A stretch of 13,108 nt of DNA from DASQTB01 sp035642095 (GTDB taxonomy: Bacteria > Actinomycetota > UBA4738 > CALAEC01): positions 1-13,108 of the forward strand of contig DASQTB010000145.1 of NCBI GenBank assembly GCA_035642095.1, in the 5' to 3' direction. Position 1 is the first letter of the stretch; each line of letters starts with the position of its first letter. The notes beneath the pieces were generated by a model, which worked only from the letters and a program-made list of their open reading frames with translations, searched no databases and was not told the DNA's origin. Shown piece by piece: positions 1 to 6,608 of this stretch. Made by a program: the position numbers and the translations under genes.

Positions 1-1
1 C

Positions 2-262
2 TTCCGGTACGTGCCCCCGGACCTTTCCGAGGGCCCGGGCCGCGAGGAGTACCTCGACGCGCTGAACGAGCGGCTGATGACCGCCATCCAGATGGATGGG
101 AGGATCTATCCGTCGAACGCCGTGCTCCGGGGCCGGTTCGTGCTCCGAGCGTGCATCGTCAACTTCCGGACCGAGGCGAAGGAGATGGACCTCCTTCTGG
201 ATGTGGCCGCCGAGCTCGGGGCCCCGCTGGACGCGGAGCTCCGCCCGGCTGAGCTTCGCTGA
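2..262 (+). CDS. Pyridoxal-dependent decarboxylase, C-terminal fragment (5' end outside window)
   Basis: This is the last 86 codons of a gene that begins upstream of the window; the reading frame is open from base 2. The stretch GRIYPSNAVLRGRFVLRAC followed by IVNFRT is the typical C-terminal block of group II PLP-dependent decarboxylases (PF00282; aromatic-L-amino-acid, tyrosine or glutamate type). The end of that family carries a conserved RFxLRxCxxNFRT segment in the small domain. The PLP lysine and the substrate-specificity residues lie upstream and cannot be seen, so the substrate is unknown. The family removes the alpha-carboxylate of an amino acid in the cytoplasm to give an amine. The GTG at 11 is internal and not a start. 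The stop is followed by 218 bp without a gene, so the gene probably ends its own transcription unit before the tad operon. Confidence 0.85.
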   Translation, partial: FRYVPPDLSEGPGREEYLDALNERLMTAIQMDGRIYPSNAVLRGRFVLRACIVNFRTEAKEMDLLLDVAAELGAPLDAELRPAELR

Positions 263-296
263 GAGAAAGAGACGCATCGGCCGCGTACGGGAGTCA

Positions 297-314
297 ATCC
301 CCCGGCCGGGGGAT
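297..314. terminator. 18-bp perfect palindrome; possible terminator of the decarboxylase gene or operator of the tad operon
   Basis: ATCCCCCGGCCGGGGGAT is a perfect 18-bp inverted repeat lying 35 nt after the decarboxylase stop and 166 nt before tadZ. As RNA it would fold into a 7-bp stem closed by a GGCC loop. No run of T follows, so it is not a classical intrinsic terminator, but GC-rich hairpins without a U tract are often proposed as terminators in actinobacteria. Because the DNA is itself symmetric, it could instead be a binding site for a dimeric regulator. The palindrome is seen; the function is inferred. Confidence 0.4.
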
Positions 315-328
315 GGGCGAATCGCCCA
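314..328. promoter_or_regulatory. Second abutting palindrome, TGGGCGA-A-TCGCCCA
   Basis: This is a perfect 7-bp inverted repeat around a single central A. It shares base T314 with the 18-bp palindrome before it. A 1-nt loop cannot form, so an RNA hairpin would have to open about two pairs. This makes a DNA-binding site for a dimer somewhat more plausible than an RNA element. It sits in the only sizeable gap upstream of the tad operon. The remainder of the gap (329-480) shows no further strong symmetry and no convincing -35/-10 pair. Confidence 0.35.
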
Positions 329-480
329 CGAGATCCTCCGATCAGGTGATGCGTTGCGACGTTCGCTCGCCGTAGTGTGCCCTCGCGGCAGACGAACCTG
401 AGCCGTCGGCCCACCTCCCCCTCGACTTCCCCGGCAATGCCTTCCCCCGAGGGGGACGCCCGCGTCCCCGAGGAGATGCG

Positions 481-1569
481 ATGCACGAGACGGGTGTGGT
501 GCTGGCGTTCGAGGATCCGGCGCTCCAGGAGGAGGTCCTTCACTTCCTCGACCGGCTGCCGAGGGTGCGCGTCCTCGGCGTGGCCGGCGATGGGTCCGAA
601 CTCGTCCGCCGCATTCGAGATCGCCGTCCCCAGGCCGTCGTCGCCTCGCCCGCCGTGCTCGCTCGGACTCCCGACGTCGACGGCGCCTCGGTCCTCGTGG
701 TGGCCCCGGCCGAGACTACGGCCGGCCTTCGGACGGCGCTGCAGGCCGGTGCTACGGGCTTCTACCTGTGGCCCGAAGAGCGGGACGGGCTGGGGCGCGA
801 TGCCGAGCGAGCCGCCGTGCCGCCTCGATCGGAGCCCGCGAGGTTCGGTCGGGTGGTGGCCGTCCACGGACCCCGCGGAGGCGCGGGATGCACATTTGTG
901 GCCACGAACCTGGCGGCAGCATCCGCCGACCGGGACGCCGACACCGTCCTGATCGACCTCGACGCCTTTGGGGCCGACGTCACTGCGGCGATCGGCCTGC
1001 CCCCGGATAGCACCATCGCCACCACTGCGGACCTGGTGCCGGTGGCCACGGAGCTCGCGGAGGAGCACCTCGAACGCGTCCTGCATCCACACGCCCGCGG
1101 GTTCCGGGTCCTTCCCGCCCCTCACCGTGCCGGCGTCGACACGCTCCCCCCGATCGGGATCACCGCCCTGCTGCGGCTGATTCGCGATCGGTTCGAACTG
1201 GCCGTCCTGCACCTCCCTCGGGCCCTGGGAGCCGCCGAGATCGCCGCGCTCGAGGCCGCCGACGTCGTTCTGATGATCGTCACCCTCGACGTGCTTGGGG
1301 TTCGAGCGGCTCGGCGAGCCGTGGACCTGTTCGCGGAACTCGGCATCGAGGAGCGGAGTCGAGTCGTCCTCAACCGGGCCACCCGCGGCGAAATCGTCCC
1401 GGACGATGTTCGGCGGGCGCTTGGTCTGCCCATCGCCGCCGTGATCCGACACGACCGGGCTGTTCCCCGGGCCCAGAACCGCGGCGAGCTCGTGGCCAGC
1501 CGAGGGTCTCCGGCTGGGCGCCGGCTGGCCGCCCTGACCAGAACGATCCTCGAGGCGGAGGGGCCATGA
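481..1569 (+). CDS. tadZ: TadZ/CpaE-like pilus localisation ATPase (MinD/ParA superfamily)
   Basis: A 362-aa protein built like TadZ/CpaE. Residues 1-100 look like a degenerate receiver domain (VLAFEDPALQEEVL, then ...AGATGFYLW) without clear phospho-acceptor chemistry. Residues 122-362 form a MinD/ParA-type ATPase: GRVVAVHGPRGGAGCT (P-loop region, 123-138), VLIDLDAFGADVTAAIG (156-172), and a Walker-B-like strand LAVLHLPR (240-247). The P-loop is degenerate: where ParA/MinD have KGGxGKT, this has RGGAGCT (132-138), so both lysines are missing. TadZ proteins often have atypical P-loops and mainly mark the cell position for pilus assembly, so this fits the family. The start is supported by AGGAG at 471-475, five bases before ATG 481. 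It is first in the operon, and its stop overlaps tadA by 4 bp (ATGA), implying coupled translation. A Ssd/septum-site-like role is an alternative reading. Confidence 0.85.
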   Translation: MHETGVVLAFEDPALQEEVLHFLDRLPRVRVLGVAGDGSELVRRIRDRRPQAVVASPAVLARTPDVDGASVLVVAPAETTAGLRTALQAGATGFYLWPEERDGLGRDAERAAVPPRSEPARFGRVVAVHGPRGGAGCTFVATNLAAASADRDADTVLIDLDAFGADVTAAIGLPPDSTIATTADLVPVATELAEEHLERVLHPHARGFRVLPAPHRAGVDTLPPIGITALLRLIRDRFELAVLHLPRALGAAEIAALEAADVVLMIVTLDVLGVRAARRAVDLFAELGIEERSRVVLNRATRGEIVPDDVRRALGLPIAAVIRHDRAVPRAQNRGELVASRGSPAGRRLAALTRTILEAEGP

Positions 1570-2825
1570 CGGTTCGGTGGCATCCGGCCGGCACCTACCG
1601 ACGGCTCCAAGCGTTGGTCGCCGCAAGGGTGCGGGAACGTGTGGACGCGTCGGCCCTGTCCGCTGTCGGTGCGGCCGAGCGCCGTCTTCTGGTCCGAGAG
1701 GAAGCGATGCGAGTGCTCGGCGAGCACCGGGTCGTGCTGCCGGCACGTGACGTCAGTCGGCTGGTGAACGAAGTTTCGGACGAGGTCGTCGGGCTCGGGC
1801 CCATCGAGCGTCTGCTCAAGGACCCGGACGTGACCGAGGTGATGGTCAATGGGCCGGACGACGTGTACGTGGAGCGGAAGGGGCGGATCGAAAGGATCGA
1901 GGGCGGTCTGTTCGAGGGGGAGGAGGCCGTCCTTCATCTGATCGAGCGGATCGTGGGACCTCTGGGTCTCCGGGTCGACGAGTCGTCACCCTTTGTGGAC
2001 GCCCGGCTTCCGGACGGATCCCGGTTCCACGCGATCGTCCCGCCCCTTTCGCTCTGCGGTCCGGTGGTGACCGTTCGCAAGTTCGGGATCGCTCCGATCG
2101 GTCCGGACGATCTGGTGCGCCTGGGGACCGCGACCGAGGAGATGGTGGCCTTCCTGGGCGATCGCGTACACCGTCGGTCGAACCTGCTCGTGTCGGGAGG
2201 CGCCGCTTCAGGGAAGACGACCCTCCTCGGAGTGCTGTCGTCCTTCGTCCCCGAAGGCGAACGGATCATCACTATCGAGGACGCGGCCGAGCTGCGGTTG
2301 GCCCAGCCCCACGTCGTCCGCCTCGAGGCCCGACCGCCCAATAACGATGGCCGCGGAGGCGTGTCCGTGCGAGACCTGGTCCGCAACGCCCTGCGGATGC
2401 GTCCGGACCGCATCCTCGTAGGCGAGGTTCGGGGGGGCGAGGCGCTGGACATGCTCCAGGCCATGAACACCGGGCACGAAGGCTCGATGTCGACCGCCCA
2501 TGCCAACTCGCCCCAGGACCTGATGGCACGCCTCGAGACGATGGCGCTGATGTCCGACGTCGATCTTCCAGTCGAGCACGTCCGTGCTCAGATCGCCTCG
2601 ACGGTCGATCTGGTGGTCCACATGGCCCGCCTCAGCGACGGGCGTCGCGTGATCTCCCGGATCGCCCGGGTCGAAGGAGAGGTCGGTGGACGGGCAGCAG
2701 TGCGCGACCTGTTCATCTTCCGGCGCGATGGTCGCTTCGAGGCCGTTTCCGCCTCGCCCGCGAGCCGCTGGGCCCGTTCCAAGCATGGCCAGATCGATCC
2801 AGTCCTCGCCGGGACAGCGAGATGA
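1566..2825 (+). CDS. tadA: TadA/CpaF secretion ATPase (type II/IV secretion, VirB11-like)
   Basis: A 419-aa hexameric secretion ATPase that powers Tad pilus extension at the inner face of the membrane. An N-terminal helical domain (about 1-90) leads to the PAS-like NTD2 with VTEVMVNGPDDVYVERKG (89-106). The ATPase core follows: Walker A GGAASGKTTLL (211-221), Asp box ITIEDAAEL (235-243), Walker B DRILVGEVRGGE (281-292) and His box TGHEGSMSTAHANSP (302-316). All catalytic elements are present. The P-loop has GGAASGKT where most relatives read GGTGSGKT; this keeps the essential lysine (K217). Length is normal for the family. ATG 1566 overlaps the tadZ stop, and the gene's own stop overlaps tadB in the same ATGA fashion. 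The family clusters with ATPases of Flp pili rather than conjugation, and the neighbours confirm this. Confidence 0.95.
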   Translation: MTVRWHPAGTYRRLQALVAARVRERVDASALSAVGAAERRLLVREEAMRVLGEHRVVLPARDVSRLVNEVSDEVVGLGPIERLLKDPDVTEVMVNGPDDVYVERKGRIERIEGGLFEGEEAVLHLIERIVGPLGLRVDESSPFVDARLPDGSRFHAIVPPLSLCGPVVTVRKFGIAPIGPDDLVRLGTATEEMVAFLGDRVHRRSNLLVSGGAASGKTTLLGVLSSFVPEGERIITIEDAAELRLAQPHVVRLEARPPNNDGRGGVSVRDLVRNALRMRPDRILVGEVRGGEALDMLQAMNTGHEGSMSTAHANSPQDLMARLETMALMSDVDLPVEHVRAQIASTVDLVVHMARLSDGRRVISRIARVEGEVGGRAAVRDLFIFRRDGRFEAVSASPASRWARSKHGQIDPVLAGTAR

Positions 2826-3715
2826 CGGCGGTCGCGATCTCCTACGGGGTGGCGATCGGAGCCGCGGGGTGGATCCTGGCCCTGGCCATGGCGAGGCGAA
2901 CGAGCGATCGTCTGGCCCAGCGTCTCGGACCGCCTCGTGAAGATCCCCGCGGGCGGGGCGGGCTCCCGGCGCCGGAGGTCCTCCGAACCAGGGCCGAGCG
3001 GCACGGCTGGGGGCGCGGCCCATGGTCATATGGCGCGGCCGTGGTCGGTACCGCCGTGGCGGCGGCCCTCGGCGGTTATGCGCTCGCCGGGCCGGTCGCC
3101 GCTCTCGCCGGGACGATCGTCGGTCCGATGGCCGTGGAAGCGGCCCTGAGCCGCCGCGTCGCCGGGGAGCGGGTTTCAGCCGAAGAGCACCTTCGCGAGG
3201 TCGTCCTGGCGTTCGCGGCCGGCACTCGAGCCGGGCTCTCGATCCGTCGTGCGGTGGCGGAGGCGGCCCGTGACGCGGGTCCTCCCCTCGGCGCGGAGCT
3301 CCACCGAGTCCTGGCCCGGATAGAGGTCGGCGAGCCGCTGGAGGCCGCCCTCAACGGGCTTGCTGCCCGATTGGAATTGCCGGAGCTTCGCCTCGTGGTC
3401 ACGGTCCTGTCGGTCCACCGGCGCACCGGAGGCGACCTGGCGGTGATGCTGGAAGAAGTCGCCGATGTCGTCGGCGACCGGATCCGGTCGCGGCGCGAGG
3501 TTCGGTCGCTGACCGCTCAGGGACGTGCGTCGGGGGCCGTTCTCGCCGTGCTCCCCATCGCCTTCGTCGCCCTCCTCTCGGGGACGGGCGGGGAGGCCCT
3601 CGGCGCCTTCTACCGGTCGCCGCTCGGAGCGGGGCTACTCGCCGCCGGCTTGATGTGCGAGGTGCTGGGGTTCGCGTGGATCCGACGGATCGTCCGGCGG
3701 GCGGAGACGACATGA
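2822..3715 (+). CDS. tadB: TadB-like inner-membrane platform protein (T2SSF domain)
   Basis: A 297-aa integral membrane protein. Hydrophobic segments are seen near residues 5-23, 69-87, 89-110, 237-255 and 268-290. Between them (about 122-236) lies a soluble T2SSF/GspF-type domain: EVVLAFAAGTRAGLSIRRAV, then ARIEVGEPLEAALNGLAARL, and VVTVLSVHRRTGGDLAVMLE. The RTGGDLAVMLE stretch is a hallmark of TadB. The protein forms the platform that couples TadA motion to pilin polymerisation, together with the product of the next gene. ATG 2822 overlaps the tadA stop by 4 bp and the stop overlaps tadC by 4 bp. TadB and TadC are paralogues; the longer first copy with RTGG is conventionally TadB. Confidence 0.9.
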   Translation: MTAVAISYGVAIGAAGWILALAMARRTSDRLAQRLGPPREDPRGRGGLPAPEVLRTRAERHGWGRGPWSYGAAVVGTAVAAALGGYALAGPVAALAGTIVGPMAVEAALSRRVAGERVSAEEHLREVVLAFAAGTRAGLSIRRAVAEAARDAGPPLGAELHRVLARIEVGEPLEAALNGLAARLELPELRLVVTVLSVHRRTGGDLAVMLEEVADVVGDRIRSRREVRSLTAQGRASGAVLAVLPIAFVALLSGTGGEALGAFYRSPLGAGLLAAGLMCEVLGFAWIRRIVRRAETT

Positions 3716-4449
3716 CGTGGGCGCCCGCGTTGGGGTACGTGGTCGCCGGAGGGCTCCTCCTGGTGGCCATCGCCACGCGCACCGACCGGCGCGTGCTCGA
3801 CCTGCTCGGGGCGCGCGGACTGAGGGTCGCCCCGGGTCGCCCGGGACCGTCGCAACGAGCCTGGATACTAGTCGGCTCGGTCGTCGGCGGCAGTGTGGCC
3901 GCCGTCGATCTTCCGACGGCCCTTGTGACCGCTCCAATGCTTGCTCTGATGGGGTGGCGTCTTCCCGTGTTCATGGCGGCCAGGGCCACGACGGCCTATC
4001 GAGGTCGAATGGCCGCATCTGCGCCCGACGTTCTCGACGTCGTCGCCGTGGCCGTGACCGCTGGGCTCTCCCCTCGCTTGGCCCTCGACCGAGCCACCGA
4101 TGCGGTCGGTGGGCCGCTGGGGGTGGAGCTCAGAGCGATCCGACGCGACGTCGCGCTGGGTACGTCCTGGCGGCTGGGTCTCCGGGAGGCCGCTGAGCGG
4201 CTCGGCGTCTCGGAGTTGCGTCGGCTTGCCATCGTCATCGAGCAGGGGCAGCGACTCGGTGCGCCCGTGGCCGATCGGCTCCGAGCCCTGGCTCGGGACG
4301 TCCGAGCCGATCGAAGATCCCACCGCGAGGAGCGTGCCCGGCGAGCCCCGGTGGCGATGCTCTTCCCCCTCGTGTTCCTGATCCTCCCCGCCTTCGTCCT
4401 GGCCGCGGTGGTGCCGGCGCTGCTGGTCTCACTCCGCGGCGTGGCCTAA
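3712..4449 (+). CDS. tadC: TadC-like inner-membrane platform protein (T2SSF domain)
   Basis: A 245-aa partner of TadB. Hydrophobic segments are near 5-21, 50-68, 70-90 and 214-240, with a T2SSF-type cytoplasmic domain between: PDVLDVVAVAVTAGLSPRLA (105-124), VALGTSWRLGLREAAERLG (147-165) and LAIVIEQGQRLGAPVADRLR (172-191). The C-terminal motif RARRAPVAMLFPLVFLILPA (208-227) is typical of TadC. The frame stays open upstream to 3655, but ATG 3712 is preferred because it forms an ATGA overlap with the tadB stop, like the previous junctions, and gives an N-terminal membrane segment. The gene ends 12 nt before the pilin gene. Confidence 0.9.
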   Translation: MTWAPALGYVVAGGLLLVAIATRTDRRVLDLLGARGLRVAPGRPGPSQRAWILVGSVVGGSVAAVDLPTALVTAPMLALMGWRLPVFMAARATTAYRGRMAASAPDVLDVVAVAVTAGLSPRLALDRATDAVGGPLGVELRAIRRDVALGTSWRLGLREAAERLGVSELRRLAIVIEQGQRLGAPVADRLRALARDVRADRRSHREERARRAPVAMLFPLVFLILPAFVLAAVVPALLVSLRGVA

Positions 4450-4450
4450 A

Positions 4451-4456
4451 AGGAGG
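4451..4456 (+). promoter_or_regulatory. Strong Shine-Dalgarno (AGGAGG) that decides the pilin start
   Basis: AAAAGGAGGTGA (4448-4459) is an extended match to the anti-Shine-Dalgarno tail of 16S rRNA and the best ribosome binding site in the operon. It lies 5 nt before GTG 4462. A GTG at 4456 overlaps the site itself and so is a poor start. Most other operon genes rely on stop/start overlap, so this site probably lets the pilin be made in excess over the machinery proteins. Confidence 0.75.
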
Positions 4457-4461
4457 TGACC

Positions 4462-4650
4462 GTGCCGTTCCTGACGTTCCTTCGGTCGAGACTCCGGGGA
4501 AACCGAGGCCAGACCACGGCCGAGTACGCCCTGGTGATCCTGGCCGCGGCGGCGATCGCCCTGGTCCTGCTGGCCTGGGCTCGCTCCTCGGGAAGGCTCC
4601 CTGAGTTCTTCGACCAGATCATCGACCGCATCGTGGGCGACAGCCAGTAG
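4462..4650 (+). CDS. flp: Flp-type pilin precursor (Flp/DUF4244-like small protein)
   Basis: A 62-aa peptide with a short basic leader, MPFLTFLRSRLRGNRG, ending in glycine. The mature part starts QTTAEYALVILAAAAIALVL. This gives the Flp processing motif G/XXXXEY exactly (cleavage after G16, E21, Y22) followed by one hydrophobic helix of about 20 residues. After processing it would be a 46-aa pilin that polymerises into the Tad/Flp fibre. A similar layout is found in the small actinobacterial DUF4244 proteins encoded beside tadE. The start is set by the Shine-Dalgarno at 4451-4456; a GTG six bases earlier would add two residues. No prepilin peptidase gene (TadV/CpaA-like) is in the window, so processing must rely on one encoded elsewhere. 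Confidence 0.88.
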   Translation: MPFLTFLRSRLRGNRGQTTAEYALVILAAAAIALVLLAWARSSGRLPEFFDQIIDRIVGDSQ

Positions 4651-4652
4651 CG

Positions 4653-5048
4653 ATGCGTTCTACGGGGCCCCGGGGAAGCGCGGCCGTTGAGCTGGCCCTG
4701 GTCCTGCCGCTGGCCCTGACGGCGGCTCTGGCCCTCCTCCAGGTCGGGCTTCTGGCGAAGGACGCCCTGCTGGTCGAACAGGCGGCCCGGGAAGGCGCTC
4801 GGGAGGCCGCGGTGTCGACCGACGCAGCACGCGTCCGAGAGGCAGCGCTGCGCGGAGGTTCGTTTCCTGAGGAGCGGACCGAGATCGACATCGTGCGGGG
4901 TGGCACGGTGGGCGATCCCGTGACCGTCCGGGTCCGGTATCGTTCGCCGCTCGTGGTGCCGTTCGTGGAACGGCTCTTCCCCGCCGAGGTGGAGGTGGAG
5001 GCCGACGCCACCATGAGGCAGGAGACCGACGGCCTCGAACCATCGTGA
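4653..5048 (+). CDS. tadE: TadE-like minor pseudopilin
   Basis: A 131-aa TadE-family protein. The N-terminus PRGSAAVELALVLPLALTAA (6-25) has the prepilin-type signature: a cleavable glycine at 8, a glutamate at +5 of the mature form, then a hydrophobic helix to about residue 34. The helix is followed by EQAAREGAREAAVSTD (42-57), the standard TadE continuation where the chain leaves the membrane. The rest is a small extracytoplasmic domain rich in beta-type residues (VTVRVRYRSPLVVPFV). TadE proteins are pseudopilins that help pilus assembly or sit at the tip. The gene begins 2 nt after the pilin stop. Its own stop overlaps the GTG start of the next gene. Confidence 0.9.
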   Translation: MRSTGPRGSAAVELALVLPLALTAALALLQVGLLAKDALLVEQAAREGAREAAVSTDAARVREAALRGGSFPEERTEIDIVRGGTVGDPVTVRVRYRSPLVVPFVERLFPAEVEVEADATMRQETDGLEPS

Positions 5049-5704
5049 AGGGGGGCCGAGGAAGCGTCTCCCTGGTCGTGGCGGCCTCCCTGGCGTTCGG
5101 GGCGGTGCTGGCGGCGTTCTCCGCCGATCTGTCCCGGGTCGTGGTGGGCCGGGCGCGAGCTCAGTCGGCCGCCGACGCCGCGGCGCTGGCCGCCGCCCAG
5201 GAGCTAGTCCGGCCTTCCGGTCGATCGCCAGCCGAGGTTGCCGCCGACTACGCGCAGCGTGACGGCGCCACGCTCATCTCCTGCCTCTGCGAGGGGGCCT
5301 CCATGGAGGCGGTGGTCACCGTGGAGCGCCGGGTGTCGCTGCCGCTTCTGGACCAGGTGCGAACCGTCCGGGCCACGGCCCGGGCGGTGGTCGCGGCGCC
5401 TCCGGGGAGCGAGGGACTTCAGGCCTTCTTCGCCGCCCGGTTGGGGTGCCTGTTCGGGGCGGTCGATGGGCTGTGGATCGTTTCGGGTTTCAGGACCCGG
5501 GCCGAGCAAGCCGCGCTGTACGAGGAGAAGCCCGGCCTGGCCGCACCGCCGGGCCAGTCGAATCACGAGCTCGGCCTGGCCGCGGACCTCGGTTATCCAT
5601 CCTCTTCGGCCGAGAACGAGGCCCACGTCGCGGCGCCGGGCTGCGGGCTGGAGTTCCCTGTGTCGTACGAGCCGTGGCACGTCGAACCGGTGGACTTGTC
5701 GTGA
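5045..5704 (+). CDS. TadE-like (Rv3654c-type) pseudopilin fused to an M15/VanY-type peptidase domain
   Basis: A 219-aa two-part protein. Residues 1-118 match the actinobacterial TadE-like Rv3654c type: GSVSLVVAASLAFGAVLAAF (6-25) is one hydrophobic helix, then GRARAQSAADAAALAAAQEL, then a short extracytoplasmic domain. Residues about 122-219 are a compact peptidase M15 (VanY, D-Ala-D-Ala carboxypeptidase/endopeptidase) domain: SGFRTRAEQAALYEE (147-161), SNHELGLAAD (172-181) and EPWH (209-212). The expected zinc ligands H174, D181, H212 and the catalytic E209 are all present, so the domain looks active. The helix would put the peptidase outside the membrane, in the wall. Cysteines C80, C82, C135 and C200 could form disulfides. 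GTG 5045 overlaps the tadE stop (GTGA), fixing the start. It is the last gene of the operon. The domain is short (about 100 aa), at the lower end for M15B. Confidence 0.85.
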   Translation: MKGGRGSVSLVVAASLAFGAVLAAFSADLSRVVVGRARAQSAADAAALAAAQELVRPSGRSPAEVAADYAQRDGATLISCLCEGASMEAVVTVERRVSLPLLDQVRTVRATARAVVAAPPGSEGLQAFFAARLGCLFGAVDGLWIVSGFRTRAEQAALYEEKPGLAAPPGQSNHELGLAADLGYPSSSAENEAHVAAPGCGLEFPVSYEPWHVEPVDLS

Positions 5705-5723
5705 ACCGTTCGCTTCGTATGAC
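5696..5723 (+). promoter_or_regulatory. Candidate promoter for the EamA transporter gene
   Basis: TTGTCG (5696-5701) and TATGAC (5718-5723) are separated by 16 nt and each match four of six bases of the sigma-70-type consensus. Transcription would begin near 5730, giving a leader of about 8 nt before ATG 5738, where no Shine-Dalgarno is visible. The -35 overlaps the end of the preceding gene. The assignment rests on sequence match only. Confidence 0.35.
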
Positions 5724-5737
5724 ACACTGCCCGGCCG

Positions 5738-6604
5738 ATGGCCGTCCTCCTCGGTCTGCTCTCGGGGATCGTGTACGGGGCCGCCGACTTCTGCGGCGGC
5801 CTGTCCACCAAACGCAATCCCATGGTCCGGGTGGTCCTCCTCTCCCAGCTGGCCGGCTTCGTCGTCTACCTGGTGGCCGTCCCTCTGCTCCCCGAGGGCC
5901 GGTTCACCGCCGGGGCGTGGGCGTGGGGCGGACTCTCCGGCCTGGCCGGTGCGGTGGGGATCGGCTTCCTCTACGCGGGCCTGGCCCGAGGCCGGATGAG
6001 CGTGGTGGCCCCGACCGCCGCCGTGGTATTCGCCGTGGTGCCGCTGGCCTTCGGGCTGCTCCGTGGCGAACGGCCGACCGCTCTTCAGCTCGTGGGGGTG
6101 GCCGTGGCTCTCCCGGCCGTGGCCCTGGTCTCGACGGCGCGGGACCCGGACGCATTCCTGGGATCCGGCCGCAGCGCGACGCTCGCCCGGATGAGGAGCA
6201 CCGGCGTTCCCGAGGCGGTGGCCGCGGGGTTGGCCATCGCCGCGTTCGCCATCCTCCTCGACGAGACGGGGGACGAGACCGGCCCGTGGCCGCTGGTGTC
6301 GGGCCGGATCGTGTCGGTGGGGATCTTCCTCGCTGCCGTGCTCGTCTCGCGAACGCCGCTCCGGCCGACCACGGGAACCGCCGGGATCATCGTGGCGGCC
6401 GGCGTGTTCGACGTGTCGGCCAACCTCCTCTACCTGCTGGCCATCCGGGAGGGGCTGCTTTCGATCGTCGTCGTGCTGACCGGGCTGTACCCGGCCACCA
6501 CCGTGATCCTGGCCCGGGCCCTGCTCCGGGAGCGCCTGTCCCGCTCCCAGGTGGTAGGCCTGGTCCTGGCGCTGGGCGGGGTGGCCGCCATCGCCGCGGG
6601 GTGA
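5738..6604 (+). CDS. EamA-family (drug/metabolite transporter superfamily) membrane protein
   Basis: A 288-aa protein with about ten hydrophobic segments arranged as two EamA repeats (about 2-133 and 156-287), the standard DMT layout. Each repeat ends in the usual way: APTAAVVFAVVPLAFGLLRG then ERPTALQLVGVAVAL in the first, LTGLYPATTVILARALLRER then LSRSQVVGLVLALGG in the second. The opening SGIVYGAADFCGGLSTK resembles the first-helix motif of this superfamily. These proteins export metabolites, amino acids or sugars, but the substrate cannot be read from sequence. The gene follows the tad operon by 33 nt, apparently with its own weak promoter, so it is probably not part of pilus assembly. 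Its stop lies 4 nt from the stop of the convergent oxidoreductase gene. Confidence 0.88.
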   Translation: MAVLLGLLSGIVYGAADFCGGLSTKRNPMVRVVLLSQLAGFVVYLVAVPLLPEGRFTAGAWAWGGLSGLAGAVGIGFLYAGLARGRMSVVAPTAAVVFAVVPLAFGLLRGERPTALQLVGVAVALPAVALVSTARDPDAFLGSGRSATLARMRSTGVPEAVAAGLAIAAFAILLDETGDETGPWPLVSGRIVSVGIFLAAVLVSRTPLRPTTGTAGIIVAAGVFDVSANLLYLLAIREGLLSIVVVLTGLYPATTVILARALLRERLSRSQVVGLVLALGGVAAIAAG

Positions 6605-6608
6605 GCGC

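Noticed and set aside
354..378. Promoter for the tad operon: TTGCGA (354-359) and TAGTGT (373-378).
   Set aside because: The spacing is only 13 nt, too short for a sigma-70-type promoter, and the matches are weak.
263..480. A known riboswitch (for example c-di-GMP type) in the tad leader.
   Set aside because: The palindromes are striking, but I do not find the conserved loop or junction sequences of any riboswitch class I know.
106..1746. A 546-codon open frame on the minus strand across the spacer and tadZ.
   Set aside because: It is antisense to a clear tadZ gene, has low-complexity R/G/P-rich translation with no recognisable domain, and is expected from GC-rich codon structure.
4456..4461. 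GTG 4456 as the pilin start.
   Set aside because: This GTG overlaps the Shine-Dalgarno AGGAGG itself; GTG 4462 has normal 5-nt spacing.
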